Source: Candidatus Acidiferrum typicum
Lineage (GTDB): Bacteria; Acidobacteriota; Terriglobia; Acidiferrales; UBA7541
NCBI GenBank assembly: GCA_025463055.1
Contig: JAOAPV010000012.1
Coordinates: 1-47,967, forward strand
Length of the DNA stretch: 47,967 nt
Reading direction: 5' to 3'
The notes under the pieces were generated by a model. The model was not told where the DNA came from. It did no database searches and worked only from the letters and a program-made list of their open reading frames with translations. This document shows, piece by piece, positions 24,595 through 31,764 of this stretch (positions are counted from its first letter, which is position 1; each line of letters begins with the position of its first letter). Position numbers and translations under genes: made by a program.

Positions 24595-25295
24595 CTGTGT
24601 AAATGCTTGTTGCGCTGTTTGGACAGCGGCGTACGCTGCACGGTGTTCGCCGAACTCTTCTCTGCCCCGCACAGCCCGCAATAACTAATGGCTTTTTGAT
24701 CGAGGAAAAGCGCTTCGCATCCCCGACCTCGAGCGCCCAGGTCAACGCGGTGATCGGACCCACAGCAGGAATGGTCATCAATCTCTCCACACGATCCATC
24801 AGCAACGAATCACCCTCCAGCGATAGCACCACGGCACTCTCTGTTTTCTGCAGACGCACTACCGTCTCGCGGCATAGTCGCAGCAGCGAACACAGCCCTT
24901 CATCGATACCGGAGTTTGTCGCTAGCAGTTCGCGGAAGTAGCCGGCTCTATGCAGTCGCTGCTTGTTGTAGCTCACTCCCGCTTCCATCAGCAGTCCGCT
25001 AATCTTGTTCTTCATCTGCACCATCTGCCGGACCAGCAGGTTGCGGTACCGCAGCGTGCGTCGACGTTCGCGAATCGCGGTCGAGGCCATGTAGCACTCC
25101 GGCAGAAAATCGCACCGCAGACAGTCGCAAATCTTGCTCGCGTCAATGCGATCGTTCTTCTTTTTCGCCGCCGCAATGGCCCGCAGCATCAGCGGGTGCG
25201 CCACCTTCAGCACGGCGGCATGGGGCTGCAAGTGATCGTAGATCCATCCGGTGACCCAGCGGTCCAGGTCAAATCGTGTGGCGGGAAGAGGACCT
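24595..25295 (-). pseudogene. IS110-family transposase, truncated and frameshifted
   Basis: On the minus strand, the frame FDLDRWVTGWIYDHLQPH, then MLRAIAAAKKKNDRIDASK, gives the second half of the DEDD domain. MTIPAVGPITALTWALEVG is the Transposase_20 helix-hairpin-helix. After RFSSIKK the frame is lost. A single-base change near 24688-24696 restores ISYCGLCGAEKSS and TPLSKQRNKHLHS, the usual IS110 C-terminal part with its Ser region. The protein then diverges and stops. The N-terminal third and the extreme C-terminus are missing. Its upstream edge at 25295 falls exactly where the duplicated cassette loses similarity to the intact copy at 44306-44568. Confidence 0.85.
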
Positions 25296-25367
25296 TTCTT
25301 CGGGAGTGCAGGGAACCATGAAAGTCAGATGAATGGGGCAAACTGGAACTGGCGCGGACTCTGGCAT
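25295..25367 (-). pseudogene. Zinc-ribbon small protein, N-terminal remnant cut by IS110 DNA
   Basis: ATG at 25367 opens MPESAPVPVCPIHLTFMVPC, nearly the same as the intact protein at 44493-44705. All codon differences in the aligned part after the Pro-rich start are synonymous. Similarity ends at 25295 in the middle of the gene and transposase sequence begins. Confidence 0.8.
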
Positions 25368-25373
25368 TGCCGA

Positions 25374-25445
25374 TTACGCCGCCGCTGCCTTCCACACGTA
25401 CGTGCCATTTTCCATTTTGACGAATATATCCAAGGATGCGAGCAT
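25374..25445 (-). CDS. Short conserved peptide, LDIF type (23 aa), copy 1
   Basis: ATG at 25445 with AGAAGG upstream encodes MLASLDIFVKMENGTYVWKA followed by Ala residues and a stop. The partner copy at 44418-44486 encodes LDIFIKTEDGTYVWKAAA. Between the copies, several changes are synonymous (Leu, Asp, Ile, Gly codons) and one Ala codon is inserted in frame before the stop. It could be a functional micro-peptide, a leader, or the surviving N-terminus of a longer 'LDIF...W' small protein common in Acidobacteriota (recollection, not searched). Confidence 0.5.
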   Translation of the reverse strand: MLASLDIFVKMENGTYVWKAAAA

Positions 25446-25558
25446 GGGCTGACCTTCTTTCAGGGGACTTCGACTCTACATACCACAAATGTGATTTAGC
25501 AAAATGTATCAGGTTGAACGGCATCCGTCTGTTCGGTGCCATACCAACGCTCAAGATC

Positions 25559-25884
25559 GTGCGTGTGTCGGGGCTTCTGGGGCGTGCTGGTGGCCTGTTT
25601 GTCGCGGCATTCGCGGAAAATAGTTTTTGATCGATGTGAAAACAGTTCGGGAATTTCGCTCATTTGGCCCGTGATGAACGACTCACCCGGTTGACGTTAT
25701 ATCGTGCGGGCATGTTCTCAGCCGTTTGACAAAGATCGCTCGGTGACGGCTGGATTAGAGTCGGATGCATGTCCGCTCGGATTTATAGCTATACGCTTAC
25801 GCATTGTTTTGGATAGACAAACAGCGTACGTTGGATGGATAGGGATTCCAGTCCCCTCCCTCGTATTCCTTAGGGGAGGCGGAA
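25559..25884. other. Intergenic region
   Basis: These 326 bases separate the cassette from the small gene at 25885. Overlapping short frames have no family resemblance. TTGACA at 25727-25732 could be part of a promoter for the downstream gene, but no convincing -10 partner was found. Confidence 0.4.
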
Positions 25885-26139
25885 ATGAAAAGCAAGCCAA
25901 AAACAACCAAGCATGGAACCGTCAAAAAGATCATCAAGTCCCCCCATCCGAGCGTGCCCGAGAAGGCAGAGGTCCAAGTTCACGAAGCCGACGAACTCTA
26001 CAGAGAGATTCGTATCGACAATGAATTAGAGGACGAGCGGGGCGACAAGGTGAAGCTCAAGGAAGATGCCGATGTGGATATAACCTTCGAAGCCGAGACG
26101 AACGCGACAACGCCACATGCTGAAAAAGATAAAGACTAA
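25885..26139 (+). CDS. Small conserved charged protein of unknown function (84 aa)
   Basis: GGGGAGGCGG lies just before the ATG at 25885. The 84-residue protein is Lys/Glu-rich with HGTVKKIIKSPHPSVPEKAEV, ADELYREIRIDNELEDERGD and VDITFEAETNATT. I recall this HGTV-x-K-I-I-K / ADELYREIRI pattern from a widespread bacterial hypothetical family, without known function. The beta-strand-rich middle with a Lys-rich N-terminus could bind nucleic acid, but this is speculation. The longer overlapping frame starting at 25704 is a shadow. No operon partner. Confidence 0.8.
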   Translation: MKSKPKTTKHGTVKKIIKSPHPSVPEKAEVQVHEADELYREIRIDNELEDERGDKVKLKEDADVDITFEAETNATTPHAEKDKD

Positions 26140-26321
26140 TCACTCTTGCAGAGTGCGACGGAACCTACCGAGTCGATGGCCTCAGAGCAGGCCACTATGA
26201 AATTGTCGAAGGAGGTCCTCACAATGCTGTCAGGAAGCTCTCCGCTTCGGACGGCCAGGACTCGGTTTCGGGCATGTTGCGAAAATTGTTTTGGAACATC
26301 CCTATCTTCGACGAGGATTAG
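26133..26321 (+). pseudogene. Possible remnant frame: DGTYRVDGLRAGHYEIVEGG
   Basis: An open frame without a start codon contains G-x-Y-x-V-x-G-L-x-x-G-x-Y-x-I, the pattern of carboxypeptidase-regulatory-like domains, then KLSASDGQDSVSGMLRKLFW and a stop at 26319-26321. An AAGGAGG at 26209 precedes another, 34-codon frame that looks random. This may be a decayed tail of an older gene or chance. Confidence 0.2.
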
Positions 26322-27357
26322 CTAAAAACTGTACAGTTACCCTCAGACCAATAGGCAGTGGCCTCGAGTTGTCGTCTAGGTCGATCACGGCTTCCAGGAT
26401 ATCCCGGTCGCTTTTATCGGAGGGCTCGCCGGTGCTGATGCTTTTCCTACCCATCATTGCAGAAATCCTGGCCACCGAACCGCGGAGCTTCTTTCCCTCC
26501 AAGGCATCGGCTTGGATAATCACATTCTGCCCTACCGAGAGCTTGTCTATGTCTCTTTCATCTACTTCCGCCTTAATGTGTCGAGTGGAAGTATCGGCGA
26601 TACTGAACAATGGGCGGGGAGTAACTGTGCTAAAGGACTCGCCGCGCCTCGCGTAAACCCTCAAAACGGTTCCATTGATTGGTGCCACAATTGAGCACTT
26701 CCCGATGCGTTCTTGGACGGTGCGCACACGGCTCTCCGCCGCAAGCACATCGGCATCGGCTCGTGCCGTATCTTCCTGCAAGGGAGGGGCGGCGACTAAC
26801 TCTTCTGTACGAAGGGCGGCTCGAAGATTAGCATCGGCCACGCCGAGATCGCGGACGGCCTGGTCATACGTGGCCCGAGAGACTTGCTCCTTTTGGTAGA
26901 GCGCACGCTGCATGTTCAGGCGTGATTTAGCTTCTTCAAAAGTGGCCCGGGCGGCGGCTGTCTTTTCACTCGCTATTTTCTTCTCCTCATCACGCGCGCC
27001 TCGCAAGAGCCGTGCGCGTGCCTGCCGGGCGGAATCCGCTTCCGCCCTTGCAGTTTGCAACGTCGGCTGCAGGTCGTCACAGGCGATCTCGCCAAGCAAT
27101 GTCCCTCGTTTTACAAACTGACCTTCTTTCACGTAGACGGCTTTTAGAATGCCGTCGGCCGCTGCTCCTACCTGAGTGGTTTCCGAGGCGCCTTCAACCC
27201 TACCTGGAGAGGCGAAGACAACGAGCCCGATCGTGTTATTCGCGGTTCCACGCGCCTGCACCGAGTTGCGGCTCCTCGAAGTCCCGAAGAACGCCACAGC
27301 GGCGATCACTAGTAGAGCCGCTACCCCACCAAGTATCGATCGGCGCTGGGCGGTCAT
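26302..27357 (-). CDS. HlyD-type periplasmic adaptor of ABC exporter (DevB-like)
   Basis: The 351-residue protein has one N-terminal membrane anchor (residues 9-27) and the membrane-fusion-protein order. A barrel-sandwich half, AADGILKAVYVKEGQFVKRGTLLGEI, is followed by a long alpha-hairpin (residues 100-205) rich in Ala, Glu and Arg. The second lipoyl half is CSIVAPINGTVLRVYARRGE, followed by a beta-barrel. It would link an inner-membrane ABC exporter to the outer membrane. Its ATG overlaps the stop of the ATPase gene by four bases, so the two are translationally coupled. It is the last gene of a three-gene operon; no outer-membrane channel gene is adjacent. Confidence 0.9.
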   Translation of the reverse strand: MTAQRRSILGGVAALLVIAAVAFFGTSRSRNSVQARGTANNTIGLVVFASPGRVEGASETTQVGAAADGILKAVYVKEGQFVKRGTLLGEIACDDLQPTLQTARAEADSARQARARLLRGARDEEKKIASEKTAAARATFEEAKSRLNMQRALYQKEQVSRATYDQAVRDLGVADANLRAALRTEELVAAPPLQEDTARADADVLAAESRVRTVQERIGKCSIVAPINGTVLRVYARRGESFSTVTPRPLFSIADTSTRHIKAEVDERDIDKLSVGQNVIIQADALEGKKLRGSVARISAMMGRKSISTGEPSDKSDRDILEAVIDLDDNSRPLPIGLRVTVQFLANPRRR

Positions 27358-28046
27358 GAGTTTTTTACCTCTTGATCAACCTGGCCATCGCAGAGGGTGA
27401 TCGTGCGGTCGGCGAACTCCCGCCAGCGCGGATCGTGGCTCACAACGACAACGGTTCTCCCATGCTCACTAACTTGATTCCGAAGGATTTCACAAATGTT
27501 TCTTCCCGCCTTTACGTCCAGAGAGGCAGTTGGCTCGTCGGCGAGAAGGATCGGAGGATTTCCTGCCAAAGCGCGCGCAATGGCGACTCGCTGCTTCTCT
27601 CCAGGGCTAAGTTCGTTAGGCTCTTGATGAAGCTTGTCGCCCAAGCCGAATTGAAGGAGCAGATCACGGGCCATTTCCATACGTTGAGGCTTGTCAGGAT
27701 CGCGAATTTCAAATCCCACGGCCACGTTGTCGAGCGCTGTAAGGGAGTGAAAGAGGCGGAACGCCTGGAATACAAAGCTAATTTTCTTTTGGCGAATTGC
27801 CGTCTTTTCCGGCTCAGTCAGCTGGTTTACCGTGACACCGTCCACGAACACCGTTCCTTCATCCGGTGATAAGAGACAACCGAGCATGGATAACAGTGTG
27901 GTTTTCCCGCTGCCGGAGGGGCCCATAACCAGCGCGAGCGTTCCGCGCTCGAAGCTTAGTGAAACGGAGCGCAGAGCAGGCACACGCGCCTCTCCCTTGC
28001 CGAAAGAAATGCTCGCCTGCTGAACTCCCAAGAAATGATCAGGCAC
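27354..28046 (-). CDS. ABC transporter ATP-binding protein (MacB/DevA/LolD type)
   Basis: I chose the GTG at 28046 (MPDHFLGVQQASISFG), preceded by GGGGAG; a longer frame to 28094 lacks a ribosome binding site. The 230-residue protein has Walker A GPSGSGKTT, Q-loop FVFQAFRLF, signature LSPGEKQR (the family usually shows LSGGQ/E-x-QR), Walker B ILLADEPTASLD and the switch His in VVVSHD. It belongs to the subfamily that drives FtsX-like permeases rather than importers. Its start overlaps the end of the permease gene by eight bases. It probably works with the adjacent permease and adaptor to export a lipid, peptide or drug. Confidence 0.93.
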   Translation of the reverse strand: MPDHFLGVQQASISFGKGEARVPALRSVSLSFERGTLALVMGPSGSGKTTLLSMLGCLLSPDEGTVFVDGVTVNQLTEPEKTAIRQKKISFVFQAFRLFHSLTALDNVAVGFEIRDPDKPQRMEMARDLLLQFGLGDKLHQEPNELSPGEKQRVAIARALAGNPPILLADEPTASLDVKAGRNICEILRNQVSEHGRTVVVVSHDPRWREFADRTITLCDGQVDQEVKNS

Positions 28047-29157
28047 GGAACACTCTCCCCGGCTCGACCGTGAGGGCGCCGCGGACCGACGCAATAGATG
28101 CCAATGAGCACATGAATAAGCTGGGTATGACCATGACTGCCGGCAACCACCAGGGTGCGTAGATCCAAGGAATCAAGGATTTTGCGTAACCAATGCTCGG
28201 GATGGCGGCCAAGAGTCCGAGAATACTGCCGAGCACTCCGCAAATGAGAGCCTGCGCAAGCACAATACGCGCCACGAAGGTTTGAGACGCTCCAAGAGCC
28301 TTCAACGTGGCGTACTCCTCGATGTTTTCCATCGTGTTGGCGTAAATGGTTTGCGAGACAACCACAAGACCTATAAGAAACGCCAAAACGGCAGCGGTCA
28401 GAATCGCGCCGCCTGCCCCAGTTTTCATGGTCCAGTACATTCGGGACTTGTGCGCAAACTCGCCTTGAGTGAGTACGTCGACCTCCGGCAGCCGCTGTTT
28501 AAGGGTCTGCTGGACATCGGAAACGGCGTGTCCATCGCTGACTCGCAGAAGAATGTACATGGCGTCTTCCGGTCCGAAACCCATGTCCCGGGTGGCATTC
28601 CGGTAGGAGGTGAACAGAAAAGGGACGCCCAGGAAAGCCCCGTAGCCTTCGATCTCGCGCTCGATGCTGGCGCGGTGGCGATTTATCTCGACTTCTGCGG
28701 GCAGCGAGCTGACTTCCATTTGTTTGCGATCGCTTACGTCGTAGAGAACCGCTTCCGGTGATGTCTCTCCGGCCGACTCTGGGGCGTTGGGCACGGGGAA
28801 ACGCTTGCCGACATTGGGGTCCGCGCCAACCAAAGCGACCACTTGCTGCGTGCCGTTGGGTGTGCGGTAGACAGCAAATGCCATGCACACTCGACCGGTT
28901 TCCACGACACCCGGTACGCCGGCAGCCATTTCCCGCACTCGGCTTTCCAAGATTGTTCCAAACTCGAAAGCTTGCACACCCCGAGAAGTGATCCAGATGT
29001 CGGAATCGCTGGCGTCGATAAGCCGGGATGCTGCTCGCAGAAAGCCGGCCAAGAGACTGCCCTGAAAGATCATCAAGAACACGGCAAAACATACGCCCAG
29101 TACAGTCACCGAGAAGCGTGCTCGATCGTGAATGATGTTCTGCCAAGCGAGTTTCAT
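28039..29157 (-). CDS. FtsX-like ABC permease (DevC/MacB type)
   Basis: The 372-residue protein has the MacB-permease layout. One helix lies near residues 15-38 (ARFSVTVLGVCFAVFLMIF), a large periplasmic domain (about 40-245) follows, then three helices at about 255-280, 300-325 and 335-358. The first cytoplasmic stretch, ENIEEYATLKALGASQ, is the ATPase-coupling helix of the family. It is the first gene of the exporter operon. A 124-base gap separates it from the GGDEF-EAL gene upstream, so the exporter may be co-transcribed with, or regulated by, the signalling block. Substrate not predictable. Confidence 0.9.
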   Translation of the reverse strand: MKLAWQNIIHDRARFSVTVLGVCFAVFLMIFQGSLLAGFLRAASRLIDASDSDIWITSRGVQAFEFGTILESRVREMAAGVPGVVETGRVCMAFAVYRTPNGTQQVVALVGADPNVGKRFPVPNAPESAGETSPEAVLYDVSDRKQMEVSSLPAEVEINRHRASIEREIEGYGAFLGVPFLFTSYRNATRDMGFGPEDAMYILLRVSDGHAVSDVQQTLKQRLPEVDVLTQGEFAHKSRMYWTMKTGAGGAILTAAVLAFLIGLVVVSQTIYANTMENIEEYATLKALGASQTFVARIVLAQALICGVLGSILGLLAAIPSIGYAKSLIPWIYAPWWLPAVMVIPSLFMCSLASIASVRGALTVEPGRVFRA

Positions 29158-29281
29158 AAAAATTCAGCAATCAACAAATTTGAAGAGTGGAACAGCCTAT
29201 AGAACTCAGCAGGCAAGGCTTTTGCGCTGCGGCCGAGGCGGGCAGCCGGCTTCAGGTCTCCCAAAGCAGACATCAGTTGAC

Positions 29282-31393
29282 CTATCTGGTTGGCTCGCAC
29301 GCTTGCCACGTCAAGTCTCCTGCCAATAATGCAGCGGTTCCCTCGGCGGATAGTGGTCGTGAAAAATAAAATCCCTGACCATATTTGCAGTGCAATTTTT
29401 TCAGCATAGCGACCTGTTGAATTGTCTCTACTCCTTCGGCAACAACGTCTAAGCGAAGATTGTTGGCCATGGGCAGAATAGTTCGGGCAATCTCCATGCC
29501 CTCTCCGTCATCTCCCATACTGCTGATGAAAGAGCGGTCGATCTTCAGTGTGTCGAGGGGAAAACGGTGGAGGTAACTCAGTGAAGAATAACCCGTACCG
29601 AAATCATCGATAGCCAACTGGATGCCCAGGGATTTGATGTGTTGCAACATCTCCACCGCTGCCGTTGGGTCTACCATCACGGTGCTTTCCGTGATTTCCA
29701 ACTTCAAAGCTTCCGGTGGAAGAGCAAGGTCACTCAGCAACTTTCCAATGTCTTCAACAAGCTTCGGCTGTAGAAATTGCTTGGCGGACAGGTTGACGCT
29801 AATTGTCAGATGACGGTGGGCCCCTGCTCGCCATTCGCTAATTTGCCGGCAAGCTTCGCGTAAGTTCCACCAACCAAGCTCGCGGATCAACCCGGTCTCT
29901 TCAGCAACAGGGATAAATTCACTCGGCCCCAGCAGGCCGCGAGTGGGATGCTGCCAACGCAACAGAGCCTCAAAGCCGGCAATTTCTCCAGAAACCAGTG
30001 CGACAATCGGTTGATAGAAATTGCGAAATTCCCCGCGTTCGAGTGCGCGACGCAGGTCCGTCTCCAATTGCAATCGAGCCATCACACTGGCTCGCATATC
30101 GGCATCGAAGACCTCAAAACGGGCCTTGCCCAGAGATTTTGCCCGATACATGGCGGTGTCGGCGTCTCGCAAAATTTCGTCTGGTTGAGTGTAGGCTGGA
30201 TTGCTCAAAGCAATTCCGATGCTCACGGAAGTGAACACCTCTTTCCCGCCCAAAATAAACGGCGACGCCAAAGCCTTCATCATGCGGTCCGCCGCGCGCT
30301 TGGCATCATCCGGATCTTTAATGTCGTCGAGCAGGACTGTAAATTCGTCTCCGCCCAGGCGCGCGACCGTAAAGGCTTCCGCTTCGCCTAGACGCGCGAC
30401 GGTATCCGTGGAGCGCAAACACTTCTCCAGCCGATTGGCTACTCCAAGCAGCAACTGGTCGCCAATCAGATGCCCCATGCTGTCGTTGATCATCTTGAAC
30501 CCGTCGAGGTCCATGAATAGCACGGCGAACAGTTGGTCTTTGCGGCGCTTACCGTGCTTAATTAGGCGACCTACTCGGTCAATAAACAGCAGCCGATTGG
30601 GTAAGCCCGTCAGTGGGTCGGAGACCTTTCCTTCGGTAATGTCAGTCTGTGATCCGGCCATACGCGAGGCGTTTCCGGTACTGTCGTGAACCGCGACCCC
30701 GCGGCTCAGCATCCAACGAAAACTGCCATCCTTGTGCAGCACGCGGTGTTCACTCTCGAAGTGCGGAGTCAGGCCTTTTTGATGGGCCGCAATTTCTTCT
30801 TTGACACGCTCTCGATCTGCATCATGTATCCGGTCAAACCATTCCTCAGGTTTGTTTCCAATTCCCCCTTCCTGATGGCCCAACATGGCCTTCCAACGGG
30901 GCGAGAAATGCACGACGTTAGCCGACAAATTCCAGTCCCACAGCCCATCGTTCGAGCCGCGAGCCGCTAGGGCATAGCGCTCTTCACTTTCCTTCAACGC
31001 TTCCTGGGCATGTTTGTGCGACAGCTGAGTACCTATGCGAGCCACCGCAACTGGAAAATCAATTGGCTTCGTCAAATAATCGTTAGCCCCCAGGTCCAGT
31101 GCTTTGACGATATCGTCGCTCTGGGCTTTTGCCGTGACCATGATGATCGGCAACTCGGCCGCAGAGTAGTGGTTACGCAGCTTTTGCAATGCATCGAGAC
31201 CGCTGACCTCGGGCATTTCAATGTCCAACAACACCAGGTCCACGGGATCTTCTTTGACACGTTCCAGCAATTCCTTCGCATTCTCCGCCAGTTTGACAAC
31301 ATAGCCCTTGCGCAGCAGTCGGCGAGCGAGCATGTCCCGGTTCATTTCATTGTCGTCTACGATAAGCAACCTGCTCGGCCGGGAATTGGTCAC
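29282..31393 (-). CDS. Response regulator with PAS, GGDEF and EAL domains
   Basis: This 703-residue protein combines a receiver domain (phospho-Asp57 in LLDIEMP, Lys109), a PAS domain (about 130-252), GGDEF (255-425) and EAL (435-690). The cyclase signature GGDEF at 347-351 is intact but is preceded by an 11-residue insertion that duplicates VARLG, moving it away from the RSTD I-site-like motif. The phosphodiesterase residues look complete: FEALLRW, VNLSAKQF, EITES, IDDFGTGYSSL, KIDRSF and AEGVET. It may make or degrade c-di-GMP under control of phosphorylation. Its ATG overlaps the stop of the preceding receiver gene by four bases, making it the output end of the operon. Confidence 0.95.
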   Translation of the reverse strand: MTNSRPSRLLIVDDNEMNRDMLARRLLRKGYVVKLAENAKELLERVKEDPVDLVLLDIEMPEVSGLDALQKLRNHYSAAELPIIMVTAKAQSDDIVKALDLGANDYLTKPIDFPVAVARIGTQLSHKHAQEALKESEERYALAARGSNDGLWDWNLSANVVHFSPRWKAMLGHQEGGIGNKPEEWFDRIHDADRERVKEEIAAHQKGLTPHFESEHRVLHKDGSFRWMLSRGVAVHDSTGNASRMAGSQTDITEGKVSDPLTGLPNRLLFIDRVGRLIKHGKRRKDQLFAVLFMDLDGFKMINDSMGHLIGDQLLLGVANRLEKCLRSTDTVARLGEAEAFTVARLGGDEFTVLLDDIKDPDDAKRAADRMMKALASPFILGGKEVFTSVSIGIALSNPAYTQPDEILRDADTAMYRAKSLGKARFEVFDADMRASVMARLQLETDLRRALERGEFRNFYQPIVALVSGEIAGFEALLRWQHPTRGLLGPSEFIPVAEETGLIRELGWWNLREACRQISEWRAGAHRHLTISVNLSAKQFLQPKLVEDIGKLLSDLALPPEALKLEITESTVMVDPTAAVEMLQHIKSLGIQLAIDDFGTGYSSLSYLHRFPLDTLKIDRSFISSMGDDGEGMEIARTILPMANNLRLDVVAEGVETIQQVAMLKKLHCKYGQGFYFSRPLSAEGTAALLAGDLTWQACEPTR

Positions 31394-31764
31394 GATTTTT
31401 TCACCGTCAGCAAGTTGTCAATCTTCTCGCTCAGACGTCCGAATTCAACGGGTTTTGTGTCGTAGTCATCGCAGCCTGCTTCAAAGGCTTTATCTCGATC
31501 CGTTACTAACGCGTGCGCAGTCAGCGCGATAACGGGGATGTGCCGAGTTAACTCATTACTCTTCAGCAGGCGAGTCACTTCCCATCCGTTCATCAATGGA
31601 AGACTTATATCCATCAGAATCAGATCGGGTATCTCGGAGCAGGCCAGCAAGTGTCCTTGCTCGCCGTCATGAGCGGAGACTACGGAGTAGCCCTTGCGCT
31701 GCAAGCGCCGGGAGAGCATGTCCCGATTCATTTCGTTATCTTCGACTAACAAGATCTTCGGCAT
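31390..31764 (-). CDS. Single-domain response regulator (CheY-like)
   Basis: The 124-residue protein is one receiver domain: acidic pocket VEDN, phospho-Asp52 in LMDISLP, Thr82 in ALTAHA and Lys105 in DTKPVE. Its N-terminus (DNEMNRDMLSRRLQRKGY) is nearly the same as the receiver of the next gene, suggesting duplication or shared kinase specificity. AGGAAAGG precedes the ATG. It overlaps the kinase gene by 29 bases and the GGDEF-EAL gene by four. With a receiver also on the kinase, it may take part in a multi-step phosphorelay. Confidence 0.95.
   Translation of the reverse strand: MPKILLVEDNEMNRDMLSRRLQRKGYSVVSAHDGEQGHLLACSEIPDLILMDISLPLMNGWEVTRLLKSNELTRHIPVIALTAHALVTDRDKAFEAGCDDYDTKPVEFGRLSEKIDNLLTVKKS

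Larger units (their letters stand above)
25295..25558 (-). repeat. Small-gene cassette, copy 1 (homologous to 44306-44568)
   Basis: From ATCTTGAGCGTTGG at 25558 down to 25295 the minus strand matches the plus strand at 44306-44568 through an upstream region, a 23-codon frame and the start of the zinc-ribbon gene. Indels are few, and those in coding parts are multiples of three. Confidence 0.85.

Noticed and set aside
25704-26024. 106-codon frame overlapping the small gene at 25885
   Set aside because: Out of frame with the strong GGGGAGG site and without family pattern.
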